DNA from: Curtobacterium sp. MCBD17_032
Lineage (GTDB): Bacteria > Actinomycetota > Actinomycetes > Actinomycetales > Microbacteriaceae
DNA length: 64,000 nucleotides
Assembly (NCBI RefSeq): GCF_003234855.1
Contig: NZ_QKTO01000007.1
Coordinates: forward strand, 1 to 64,000
Reading direction: 5' to 3'
Shown: positions 8,821 through 16,718 of the stretch, one piece after another
Layout: each line of letters starts with the position of its first letter
Position numbering within the stretch: position 1 is the stretch's first letter
Program-made: the position numbers and the translations under genes
Notes under the pieces: model-generated
The model's input: only the letters and a program-made list of their open reading frames with translations
Database searches by the model: none
Told to the model about the DNA's origin: nothing

Positions 8821-9567
8821 CTACTTCTTCGCGCCCTGCGCGGCGACGGCCGCGGCACCGGCTGCGGCGGCCTCGGGGTCGAGGTAGGTCGCGGGCTTCG
8901 TCGGACGGTGATCGTCGTCGAGCTCGTACACGAGCGGGATGCCCGTCGGGATGTTCAGCCCGGCGATGTCGTCGTCGGAGATGCCGTCGAGGTGCTTCAC
9001 GAGCGCGCGGAGCGAGTTGCCGTGCGCGGTGACGAGGACGGTCTTCCCCGCCGCGAGGTCCTTCGTGATGTCGGACTCCCAGTACGGCAGGAGGCGCTCG
9101 ATGACGAGCTTGAGCGACTCGGTCCGGGGCAGCTGGTCGCCGAGGTCGGCGTAGCGCCGGTCGCCGGCCTGCGACCACTCGGCGTCGTCGGCGATGGGCG
9201 GCGGCGGCACGTCGAACGAGCGACGCCACTCCATGAACTGCTCCTCGCCGTACTGCTCGAGGGTCTGCGCCTTGTCCTTGCCCTGCAGGTCCCCGTAGTG
9301 GCGCTCGTTGAGACGCCAGTCGCGCTTCACCGGCAGCCACGCGAGGTCCGCCTCGAGCAGGGCGATGTCGGCGGTCTGGATCGCGCGGGTCAGCAGCGAC
9401 GTGTACAGGACGTCGGGGACGATGCCCGACTCGGCGATGAGCTCGCCGGCGCGCTTCGCCTCCTTCTCGCCCAGCTCGCTGAGTCGGACGTCGACCCAGC
9501 CGGTGAACAGGTTCTTCTGGTTCCAGTCACTGTTGCCGTGACGCAGCAGGACGAGCGTGGAGGTCAT
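8821..9567 (-). CDS. gpmA: 2,3-bisphosphoglycerate-dependent phosphoglycerate mutase
   Basis: Interconverts 3- and 2-phosphoglycerate in glycolysis. The 248 residues show the histidine-phosphatase motif [20 protein letters not shown] with the phosphorylated His near residue 11, [15 protein letters not shown], and the second catalytic His in [17 protein letters not shown]. The start ATG at 9567 lies seven nucleotides after TAGACT (9575-9580), consistent with a leaderless message. Divergent from the methyltransferase gene. Confidence 0.96.
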   Translation of the reverse strand: MTSTLVLLRHGNSDWNQKNLFTGWVDVRLSELGEKEAKRAGELIAESGIVPDVLYTSLLTRAIQTADIALLEADLAWLPVKRDWRLNERHYGDLQGKDKAQTLEQYGEEQFMEWRRSFDVPPPPIADDAEWSQAGDRRYADLGDQLPRTESLKLVIERLLPYWESDITKDLAAGKTVLVTAHGNSLRALVKHLDGISDDDIAGLNIPTGIPLVYELDDDHRPTKPATYLDPEAAAAGAAAVAAQGAKK

Positions 9568-9599
9568 GCGACGGAGTCTACCGAGCGGCGCTCCACCCG

Positions 9600-9605
9600 T
9601 ACCCT
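9600..9605 (+). promoter_or_regulatory. -10 element of methyltransferase gene
   Basis: TACCCT exactly 6 nt before the ATG at 9612, with no room for a ribosome binding site: a predicted leaderless mRNA. Confidence 0.5.
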
Positions 9606-9611
9606 GGTCCC

Positions 9612-10400
9612 ATGCCCGGGAACGCCTCGCCGATCGGCACGGTCACGCGCGGGACGACCGGGCACAACCGCCTCCGCCGCGTCGACCGGTGGATCGCCAC
9701 GCTCCCGGTGCTCCGCCGGACCGACGACCCGCTCGTCGCCGACGTCGGCTACGGCGCGAGCCCGACGACGACGCTCGAGCTCCGCGACCGGCTGGCCCGC
9801 GTCCGACCGGACGTCGAGGTCACCGGCATCGAGATCGAGCCCTCGCGCGTGGCCCTCGCGAACGCCGGGACGCGTGACGGCGTCACCTTCCGGCTCGGCG
9901 GCTTCGAGACCCCGACGCCGGGCGGACGGCGGCCGGCCGTGATCCGCGCGTTCAACGTGCTCCGGCAGTACGACGAGTCGGCGGTCGTCGGCTCGTGGCG
10001 CATCATGCAGGACCGGCTCCAGCCCGGCGGCCAGCTCGTCGAGGGCACGTGCAACGAGGTCGGTCGCGTCGCCTCGTGGGTCACGCTCGACCGGGAGGCC
10101 CCGCACACCTTCACGGTCGCGCTGCGGCTGGCCGGGCTCGACGTCCCGAGCATCGTGGCGGAACGCCTGCCGAAGGCGCTCATCCACCGCAACGTCCCCG
10201 GCGAGCGGGTGCACGCGTTCCTGCGCGACCTCGACCTGGCCTGGGCGGTCGCGGCACCGCTCGGCACGTACGGCCCCCGGCAGCGCTGGATCGCGACGGC
10301 CCGCGGCATGCGGGACCGCGGCTGGCCGGTGCTGCACGGGGTGGCGCGGTGGAGGCTGGGCGAACTCAGCGTCCCCTGGTCGGCGGTCGCTCCGGCGTGA
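9612..10400 (+). CDS. class I SAM-dependent methyltransferase-like protein
   Basis: A 262-residue protein with a Rossmann methyltransferase layout: [19 protein letters not shown] (motif I, about residues 42-60), [15 protein letters not shown] (acidic residue at the end of strand 2) and [13 protein letters not shown] (motif IV region). The substrate is not evident. Homologues are widespread in Actinobacteria beside gpmA and uncharacterised. The downstream 200 nt to the next gene show no feature. Confidence 0.75.
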   Translation: MPGNASPIGTVTRGTTGHNRLRRVDRWIATLPVLRRTDDPLVADVGYGASPTTTLELRDRLARVRPDVEVTGIEIEPSRVALANAGTRDGVTFRLGGFETPTPGGRRPAVIRAFNVLRQYDESAVVGSWRIMQDRLQPGGQLVEGTCNEVGRVASWVTLDREAPHTFTVALRLAGLDVPSIVAERLPKALIHRNVPGERVHAFLRDLDLAWAVAAPLGTYGPRQRWIATARGMRDRGWPVLHGVARWRLGELSVPWSAVAPA

Positions 10401-10604
10401 GCGACGTCGGTGGGCGCGCGTCGCACCCGCTGACCGGCGACGCCTGGACGGCCACGACCTCGACACGGTGGAGGGGCGCGTCGGACCGCGACCACGGCGA
10501 CGCGGGAGTCGGACGTCGCGCCGCGTCAGGACCGGGCGCGATGAGCGGGACGGGGCTCGGTGCGGGGCGCGGGCGGGGTGTGGGGCGCGCCCGCGCTCGG
10601 CCGG

Positions 10605-11681
10605 TCAGCCGCGGCGGACGGCCCCGAGGCGCGGGAGGCGCGGCACGTCGGCCGTCGCACCGGCGCCGGGCGGCACGACCACTTCCTGCGCGGCGGTCAC
10701 CACGACGTCGTCGACCGGGAGCGTCAGCACCGCCGACGGGTCGAGCGAGCGCTTGACCACGGCGAGCCCCACCGGCCCGAGCTCGTGGTGCGTGGCCGAG
10801 GCGACGAGCCGCCCGACCTCGGTGCCGTCGAGCGTCACGGGGGTACCGGGTGCGGGGACGACACCGTCCGAGCCGTCGAGGTGCAGCATCACGAGCCGCC
10901 GCGGCGGACGCCCGAGGTTGTGCACCTTCGCGACGGTCTCCTGCCCGCGGTAGCAGCCCTTCGACAGGTGCACGGCGGAGCGGAGCCAGTCGAGCTCGTG
11001 CGGGATCGTCCGCTCGTCGACGTCGGTCAGTGCCGGACGCCAGGCCGCGATCCGCAGGGCCTCGAGCGCCAGGAGGCCGGCGACCGGCACGTCCGAGGCC
11101 GCGACGGCAGCGGCGGTGTCGGGGGTGACCACGGCGATGCGGAGGGTCCAATCGGAGCCGGGGTGGGCCTCCTGGTCGGCGTAGCCCCAGCCGCCCGGCG
11201 TGACCGACGCCCACGGGTCGACCCACGTCGCGAGCGGCTCGGCACCGCCGAGCGGGTCGGCGCCCGCGAACCAGCCGAGCGTGGTGAGGTCTGCCGACCG
11301 GTCGGTGACCTCGACGCGGAGCATGAACCGCATCGACGCCAACCACGCGGTGAGGGGCGCGGCGTCGTCCGGCTCGGTGAGGAGCCACGTCGTCTCACCG
11401 TCGTCGACCACGCGGGCGGCGTGCTCGACACGGCCGGAGGCGTCGAGCACGAGCGTCTCGGTACTGACCCCCGGCGCCAGCCCGAGCAGCAGCTGCGACG
11501 TGATCGAGTTCAGCCAGGACAGCCGGTCCGGGCCCGACACCGTGACGACCCCGAGCCCGAGCTCCACGACCGCGCGGCCGCGGACCAGCAGGCGCTGCTC
11601 CCCGATCGGGTTGCCGAAGTGCGCCGCCGGACCGGCCTCGGACGCCACGAAGCCGTCGTGCCCCGCGAACGGCGACGGCAT
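10605..11681 (-). CDS. ygfZ: YgfZ/GcvT-domain folate-binding protein
   Basis: A 358-residue protein of the tetrahydrofolate-binding YgfZ family, which helps mature or repair some Fe-S enzymes. The diagnostic segment LSKGCYRGQETVAKVHNLG carries the conserved Cys in K-G-C-Y-x-G-Q-E, about residue 240; the GcvT-like fold precedes it (DRLSWLNSITSQLL). The ATG at 11681 overlaps the stop of the upstream gene in ATGA; a 23-residue longer reading would run back into that gene. Confidence 0.9.
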   Translation of the reverse strand: MPSPFAGHDGFVASEAGPAAHFGNPIGEQRLLVRGRAVVELGLGVVTVSGPDRLSWLNSITSQLLLGLAPGVSTETLVLDASGRVEHAARVVDDGETTWLLTEPDDAAPLTAWLASMRFMLRVEVTDRSADLTTLGWFAGADPLGGAEPLATWVDPWASVTPGGWGYADQEAHPGSDWTLRIAVVTPDTAAAVAASDVPVAGLLALEALRIAAWRPALTDVDERTIPHELDWLRSAVHLSKGCYRGQETVAKVHNLGRPPRRLVMLHLDGSDGVVPAPGTPVTLDGTEVGRLVASATHHELGPVGLAVVKRSLDPSAVLTLPVDDVVVTAAQEVVVPPGAGATADVPRLPRLGAVRRG

Positions 11682-12283
11682 CAGTCGACCTTCGCGAGCT
11701 GCCCCGAGGCGTGCGAGGTGAGCTCGCGGCCGAGCGCGGCGATGTCCCACGCCCAGAACAGCTTGCCCTCGACGAGGCCGTACATGCGCGTCGCCGCCGA
11801 GTACTCCTTGGCGTTGGCGGAGCGCATCACGGCGTCGGTGGCGAGGTCGATGCGGCCCTGCTTCACCCGGCCCACGTAGAGCTCGTTGACGCCCGTGGGG
11901 TGGATGATCGCCGCCTCGACGTCGAACCCGTCGGTCTGGTTGCGCAGCGTCTCGACGCTCTGCGTGGTCGAGAACGGCACCGGTCCGTCGCCGAGCAGCA
12001 TCGCCGGACCGCGGTCACCGGGCTCGGACGGACGGTCGAGCCGCCAGTACCCCATCTCGGCGGCGAGCGGGGTGTGGTCCTCGTCGAGCAGCCACGTCGT
12101 GGACGAGTAGTTGAGGTACGGCAGACCGTCGTGGCTGAAGCTCACGCGCTGGCCGAACTCGTACGTGCGGACGGTGTCGTCCTCGCCCACGGGGTACTCG
12201 ACGACCCCGGTGCCCTCCCACACGCCGACCAGCCACGACAGCGGGACGAGCTCGGCCGAGAGGCCTTCCGGCAGTTCGATCAC
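11681..12283 (-). CDS. FABP/nitrobindin-like heme-binding domain protein
   Basis: A 200-residue beta-barrel protein of the DUF1794/nitrobindin group. It has the N-terminal LSWLVGVWEGTGVVEYP, matching the family's LxxxxGxWxGxG signature, and a C-terminal ARMYGLVEGKLFWAWDIAA. Related proteins bind ferric heme and interact with NO or peroxynitrite; activity here is inferred. The GTG start overlaps the stop of the 38-codon membrane ORF (GTGA) and the end overlaps ygfZ (ATGA), so the three form one coupled operon. Confidence 0.85.
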   Translation of the reverse strand: MIELPEGLSAELVPLSWLVGVWEGTGVVEYPVGEDDTVRTYEFGQRVSFSHDGLPYLNYSSTTWLLDEDHTPLAAEMGYWRLDRPSEPGDRGPAMLLGDGPVPFSTTQSVETLRNQTDGFDVEAAIIHPTGVNELYVGRVKQGRIDLATDAVMRSANAKEYSAATRMYGLVEGKLFWAWDIAALGRELTSHASGQLAKVD

Positions 12284-12396
12284 CGCTGGCCCTTGAAGAG
12301 CTTGACGATGACCGTCACCGAGATGAACGCGATGGCGAGCGACGCCAGGCCGAGCAGGCCCACGTAGAAGAGCTCGAGCGCAAGCAGCGAATCCAT
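12280..12396 (-). CDS. 38-residue single-pass membrane peptide
   Basis: Starts MDSLLALELFYVGLLGL and ends in a short basic tail (KLFKGQR). Most of its length is one hydrophobic helix. Support comes from position: an ATG six nucleotides after TAGAGT (12403-12408), and a TGA overlapping the GTG of the nitrobindin-like gene. It is therefore the first gene of that operon. Function unknown. Confidence 0.7.
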   Translation of the reverse strand: MDSLLALELFYVGLLGLASLAIAFISVTVIVKLFKGQR

Positions 12397-12402
12397 GCCG
12401 CA

Positions 12403-12408
12403 ACTCTA
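12403..12408 (-). promoter_or_regulatory. -10 element of small-peptide/nitrobindin/ygfZ operon
   Basis: TAGAGT on the minus strand, 6 nt before the ATG of the 38-codon gene, so a leaderless start. Confidence 0.5.
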
Positions 12409-12436
12409 CGCGGCCGGCACCGACAGCGCAGGACGC

Positions 12437-12742
12437 TCAGCGAGCCAGCAGTACGAGCGCGGTGACGAGCACGACCACGAACGACCCGGACGAGGCGATG
12501 CTGATCCGCTCGACCAGACCGTCCTTCGTCTGCGTCGCGAGTTGGAGCACGAAGCTGACGAACACCGCCGCGACGAACACGAGCAGGAGCCAGGCGAACG
12601 AGTCCTTCGCCGTCAGGGTGAGCACGAGCACCGCCCCGACCACCGCGAGCAACCAGACCGGCACGACGGACACCAGGCGCAGTCGGCGCTGGCTCGGCCC
12701 GACGGGCGGCTCTGCCGTCGCGGGGTCGGTGGTCTCGCTCAC
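12437..12742 (-). CDS. small three-helix membrane protein
   Basis: A 101-residue protein with three predicted membrane segments: VPVWLLAVVGAVLVLTL (residues 29-45), the FAWLLLVFVAAVFVSFVL region and a C-terminal FVVVLVTALVLLA. The N-terminus is hydrophilic and Pro/Thr-rich. The start is the GTG at 12742, as an ATG just upstream is out of frame. No functional motif; a conserved-hypothetical type common in Microbacteriaceae. It shares an intergenic promoter region with divergent glnR. Confidence 0.75.
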   Translation of the reverse strand: MSETTDPATAEPPVGPSQRRLRLVSVVPVWLLAVVGAVLVLTLTAKDSFAWLLLVFVAAVFVSFVLQLATQTKDGLVERISIASSGSFVVVLVTALVLLAR

Positions 12743-12802
12743 GCACCCATCATGACAGTCCGCCGCTGGACCGTCCGTCCGGGTCGGTCCCGCGGGGCTC
12801 AC

Positions 12803-12808
12803 TAGGAT
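12803..12808 (+). promoter_or_regulatory. -10 element of glnR-mshD
   Basis: TAGGAT 33 nt before the glnR GTG. The resulting leader of about 27 nt carries the ribosome binding site GGAGG at 12833-12837. Confidence 0.5.
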
Positions 12809-12841
12809 GGCGCAACGACGTCTTCTCCCTCTGGAGGTCCT

Positions 12842-13522
12842 GTGGCACAGCTCCTGGTACTCACCTCGGCCGCGCCCGGCGACGTCCTCCCGAGCCTCGG
12901 CCTGTTGAGCCACCGGATCCGCCACGTGCCGGCCGAGGCCGCGCAGCTGGTGAACGCACCGCAGAGCGACCTCATGTTCGTGGACGCCCGGACCGACCTG
13001 GTCAGCGCCAAGGCCCTGTGCAAGATCCTCGCCACGAGCGGCTCGACCACCCCGGTCGTCCTCGTGGTCACCGAGGGCGGCCTCACCGCGGTGACGACCG
13101 AGTGGAACATCGACGACGTCGTGCTCGAGTCCGCCGGCCCGGCCGAGGTCGACGCGCGCATCCGCCTGAACGCCGGTCGCGCGTCGAAGAACCCGACCGG
13201 GTCCAAGATCCAGGCGTCCGGCGTCGTCATCGACGAGGCCAGCTACTCCGCCAAGGTGCGCGGCCGGCCGCTCGACCTGACCTTCAAGGAGTTCGAACTC
13301 CTCCGCTTCTTCGCGTCGCACCCCGCGCGGGTCTTCACCCGCGAGCAGCTGCTCAGCGAGGTCTGGGGGTACGACTACTTCGGCGGCACCCGGACGGTCG
13401 ACGTGCACGTCCGACGCCTGCGCGCCAAGCTCGGCGACCTCGAGTCGCTCATCGGCACCGTCCGCAACGTCGGGTACCGCTTCAACGTCCACGACGACGA
13501 CGAACGGCTGCAGGGGCAGTGA
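12842..13522 (+). CDS. glnR: GlnR-type atypical response regulator
   Basis: A 226-residue OmpR-family regulator with the GlnR-type receiver: [40 protein letters not shown] and [20 protein letters not shown] match actinobacterial GlnR, where the acidic pocket is incomplete and phosphorylation is not the usual switch. The winged helix follows ([20 protein letters not shown], then [20 protein letters not shown]). GlnR controls nitrogen assimilation in this phylum. It is directly followed by mshD with a one-base overlap (TGATG), the same neighbour order as in mycobacteria. Confidence 0.85.
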   Translation: MAQLLVLTSAAPGDVLPSLGLLSHRIRHVPAEAAQLVNAPQSDLMFVDARTDLVSAKALCKILATSGSTTPVVLVVTEGGLTAVTTEWNIDDVVLESAGPAEVDARIRLNAGRASKNPTGSKIQASGVVIDEASYSAKVRGRPLDLTFKEFELLRFFASHPARVFTREQLLSEVWGYDYFGGTRTVDVHVRRLRAKLGDLESLIGTVRNVGYRFNVHDDDERLQGQ

Positions 13523-14346
13523 TGCTCGCCGTCGTCGAGCAGCTCGCCGACGCCGCGGTCGCGGACGGCGAGGCTCCCCCGTTCTCCGACCAGACGCTCG
13601 TGGACCTGCGGGCCGGTCGGGCGCGGGTCCTCGGTGACGACTCCGGCATCGCGGTCGTCCGGGACGACGAGGTCGAGGTCGTCGTCCGCCGGGAGGCCCG
13701 GGGGCGCGGCATCGGGACCGGCCTCGTCGAGCAGGTGCTCGCCCTCGGCGACGACGCCCCGGTCCGCGCGTGGGCGCACGGCGACCACCCGGCCGCACGC
13801 GCCCTCGCGGCCCGGTACAGCTGGTCCGCGGAGCGGACGTTGCTGCAGTTGCGGGCACCGGTGCCGACGTCGGTGCCCGATCCGCGCCTCCCGGCCGGCT
13901 ACCGGCTCGACGCGTTCCGCGCCGGCTCGGCGGAGGACGAGACCGACTGGCTCGCACTCAACGCGGCCGCCTTCGCCACGCACCCGGAGCAGGGCCGGAT
14001 GACGCTCGAGGACCTGCGGGCCCGCGAGTCCGACGCGTGGTTCTCCGGCGAGGACCTCGTGCTGCTCCGGGACGCCGACGGTCGCCTGGCCGGCTCGTGC
14101 TGGCTCAAGGTCGAGGACGGCGTCGGCGAGTACTACGCGGTCGCCGTCCGCCCCGACCTGCAGGGGCAGGGCCTCGGCGGCGTGCTCATGCGTGCGGGGT
14201 CCGCCCGGCTCGTCGGCCGCGGGCTCGACGCCGTCGCCCTGTACGTCGAGGGCGACAACACCCCGGCGCTGGCGCTGTACCGACGGCAGGGGTTCGTCGA
14301 CCACACGATCGACGTGCAGTACGCGGCGCCGGGGTCCGGCCGGTAA
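13522..14346 (+). CDS. mshD: mycothiol synthase (tandem GNAT acetyltransferase)
   Basis: Acetylates Cys-GlcN-Ins with acetyl-CoA in the last step of mycothiol synthesis, the main thiol of Actinobacteria. The 274 residues hold two GNAT domains: a degenerate N-terminal one (VVVRREARGRGIGTGLVEQV, residues 52-72) and an active-type C-terminal one (VAVRPDLQGQGLGGVLMRA, about 212-230), followed by YVEGDNTPALALYRRQGF, typical of MshD. The ATG overlaps the glnR stop by one base. Length fits the family (about 290-310) at the short end. Confidence 0.9.
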   Translation: MLAVVEQLADAAVADGEAPPFSDQTLVDLRAGRARVLGDDSGIAVVRDDEVEVVVRREARGRGIGTGLVEQVLALGDDAPVRAWAHGDHPAARALAARYSWSAERTLLQLRAPVPTSVPDPRLPAGYRLDAFRAGSAEDETDWLALNAAAFATHPEQGRMTLEDLRARESDAWFSGEDLVLLRDADGRLAGSCWLKVEDGVGEYYAVAVRPDLQGQGLGGVLMRAGSARLVGRGLDAVALYVEGDNTPALALYRRQGFVDHTIDVQYAAPGSGR

Positions 14347-14393
14347 CATGGGGCGGCCGGTGACGCGCCGGTGATCGTGGGTTCGGGGGATCT

Positions 14394-16514
14394 GTGGCGC
14401 AGGACGGGCAGCACGCGCAGTACGGCCGCGGGGAACCCCTCGGTGCGTCGTACCGTCTCGTCGAACTGCTCGGGACCGGGGCGTCCGGCGAGGTCTGGCG
14501 GACCGAGCACACCGCGACCGGTGAGCAGTTCGCCGCCAAGCTCCTGCGCGCCGAACTCGCCGCGGAGCCCGACGTCGTCGAGCGGTTCGTCCGCGAGCGC
14601 TCCGTGCTGCTCGCCCTCCGGCACCCCTCGATCGTCCGGGTGCGCGACCTCGTCGTCGAGGGCGACCGGCTCGCGATCGTCATGGACCTGGTCGGCGGCG
14701 GCTCCGCGCGGGACCTGCTGCTCGCCGTCGGCACACTCCCCCCGGCCGACGCGCTGACGATCACCGCGGAGACCCTCGACGCCCTCGCCGCCGCGCACGA
14801 ACAGGACGTCAGCCACCGGGACGTCAAGCCCGACAACGTCCTGCTCGACTCCGCATGGACCGCGGGCAGCACGGGTGCCGTCCGGGTGTCGGACTTCGGC
14901 ATCGCGTCCGTCGTGGCCGAGCGGGACCGCAAGACGACCGGGCTGCTCGGCACGCCGCAGTACATGGCGCCGGAGTCGATCAGCCAGGGCCGGTCCGGTC
15001 CCGCCTCTGACGTGTACGGCGCCGGCGTCATGCTCTACGAGCTGCTGTCCGGGCGGACGCCGTTCGCCGGACCGGGCACGGACTTCGCGGTCGCGTACCG
15101 ACACGTGACCTCCACCCCGCCACGGCTCGACGTGCCGGACCCGCTCTGGGTTGCGCTCGCGTCGCTCCTGTCGAAGGACCCGGCCGCGCGTCCCTCCGCC
15201 GTCGACGCCGCGGCCACGCTCCGCCGCCTGGCCCGGTCGCTGCGGGAGGCGCCCGCCCTGCCGCGGGCTGACGACCCCGAGTCGTTCGACGAGGTCGAGC
15301 GACCGGCCACCGTGGTGCGCGGTGGGTCCGGCGCCGCGGGTGGCACCGGTGGTGTCGGCGGCGGCGCTCTCTCGGCGAGTGCATCCCCGGCCGTGGGCGA
15401 CGGGGACGCCGGCAGCGCGCTCGCAGCCGTCGACGCCGGCCCCGAACCCGAGCTCGGGCAAGCCGCTTCGCAGACCGTCATCCGACCCCTCGCCCGCCCG
15501 CCGGTCGCCGTCGCCGCAGCCGAACCCGAGCCGCACCGACGCCGCTTCCGTCGACCGGACTGGCTGACGAACCGGATGCTCGCCCTCGGCGTCGTCGGGG
15601 TCGTCCTCGTCGTGGTGCTCGTCGTCGCCGCCGTCGTGTGGCTGCCGGGCGCCGGCCGGGAGGAGCCCGGCGCGGGCACCGGCATCGCGCAGGCAGCGAG
15701 CGCGTACCAGCAGGACCGACCGCTCCCCACAGGGCTGACGACCACGCGGAAGGCCGTCGTCGACCCGCAGGCCGGCACCGTCGAGGTCTCGATCACGTAC
15801 GCCGCGCAGACCGCACCGCTCAGCGGACCGCTGCTCGAGGTCGTCCCCGGCGCGGACGAGGACGCCGACTGCCCCGTGGTGACGTGGAGCGGCGAGGGCG
15901 TGACCGCCAAGCGGAACCAGCCGTCCCTGACCGGGGTCGACACCGCGTGCGCGTGGAGCCTGACGGGGGTCGAGATCGAGGCCGGCGGCTCCGTCACCGT
16001 GCAGGCCTCCGTACCGCAGGACGTCGTGGCGGCCGGTGACTCGGGGGCGGGCGTCACGGGGGCTGGCGGTTCGGGGTCTGGCGGTTCCGGGCTGCAGGAG
16101 TGGCTCGACGCCGTCGGTGCGGCGACCACCGCAGCGGTGACCGACCAGGAGGTGACCGGTACCGCGTACCCGGTGCAGCGCCTCCAGGGTGTCGACGTCC
16201 GCACCCCCGACCGCACCGTCAGCCAGACCACGCTGCCCGTGACGCTCGTGCCCGTGTGGCCGAGCGGTGCGGACGAGCTGAACCCGCTGTACCGCAGCCC
16301 GAGCGCCGGGAAGCCCTCGGAGATGCTGACGGACGTCGCGGGTGGTGAGTCCGGCGTGCGGTTCGCCGACGGCTGCTCGGGGGCGCTCGCGGTGTCGTCG
16401 GACGGGCTCGTCGTGACCGCGCTGTCGGTCGCGCCGTCGTGCACGGTGCGGGCGACCGTGGGGAACTTCACGAACCTCGAGAGCCAGCCGTTCGGGATCA
16501 CGACGCGCGACTGA
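14394..16514 (+). CDS. membrane Ser/Thr protein kinase (PknB-like) with extracellular domain
   Basis: A 706-residue receptor-type kinase. The cytosolic catalytic domain (residues 18-285) shows the Gly loop LLGTGASGEVW, VAIK-type Lys in FAAKLL, catalytic loop SHRDVKPDNVLL, SDFGIAS and GTPQYMAPE. An Ala/Gly/Pro linker (290-390) follows, then one membrane helix (about 397-421) and an extracytoplasmic C-terminal domain with two Cys pairs and no PASTA repeats. The start is a GTG behind GGGGGA (14385-14390); a TAACAT element overlaps the mshD stop. It converges on the FHA-containing secretion ATPase, suggesting phospho-control of that system (inference). Confidence 0.9.
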   Translation: MAQDGQHAQYGRGEPLGASYRLVELLGTGASGEVWRTEHTATGEQFAAKLLRAELAAEPDVVERFVRERSVLLALRHPSIVRVRDLVVEGDRLAIVMDLVGGGSARDLLLAVGTLPPADALTITAETLDALAAAHEQDVSHRDVKPDNVLLDSAWTAGSTGAVRVSDFGIASVVAERDRKTTGLLGTPQYMAPESISQGRSGPASDVYGAGVMLYELLSGRTPFAGPGTDFAVAYRHVTSTPPRLDVPDPLWVALASLLSKDPAARPSAVDAAATLRRLARSLREAPALPRADDPESFDEVERPATVVRGGSGAAGGTGGVGGGALSASASPAVGDGDAGSALAAVDAGPEPELGQAASQTVIRPLARPPVAVAAAEPEPHRRRFRRPDWLTNRMLALGVVGVVLVVVLVVAAVVWLPGAGREEPGAGTGIAQAASAYQQDRPLPTGLTTTRKAVVDPQAGTVEVSITYAAQTAPLSGPLLEVVPGADEDADCPVVTWSGEGVTAKRNQPSLTGVDTACAWSLTGVEIEAGGSVTVQASVPQDVVAAGDSGAGVTGAGGSGSGGSGLQEWLDAVGAATTAAVTDQEVTGTAYPVQRLQGVDVRTPDRTVSQTTLPVTLVPVWPSGADELNPLYRSPSAGKPSEMLTDVAGGESGVRFADGCSGALAVSSDGLVVTALSVAPSCTVRATVGNFTNLESQPFGITTRD

Positions 16515-16566
16515 CCGGCAGGCCGCGGTCTCGGCGGGAGCCGCCCGGGCGGTCGGTATGGGCGCG

Positions 16567-16611
16567 GAACCGACAGATCAGCCCGGGACGTCCGCGGTGA
16601 TCTGTCGGTTC
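16567..16611. terminator. bidirectional hairpin terminator
   Basis: GAACCGACAGATCA (16567-16580) and its exact complement (16598-16611) form a 14-bp stem around a 17-nt loop between the convergent kinase and secretion-ATPase genes. Confidence 0.8.
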
Positions 16612-16718
16612 GATGCCTGAGTCCGGCTCTGGCCTCGGCCCCGGCCACGGGGCGCGCCGGGCCGTGCCGGCCCGACCGGGTTGGGCCGGGCGGCTGTTCC
16701 GGGGGTGGGCGGGCCGGG

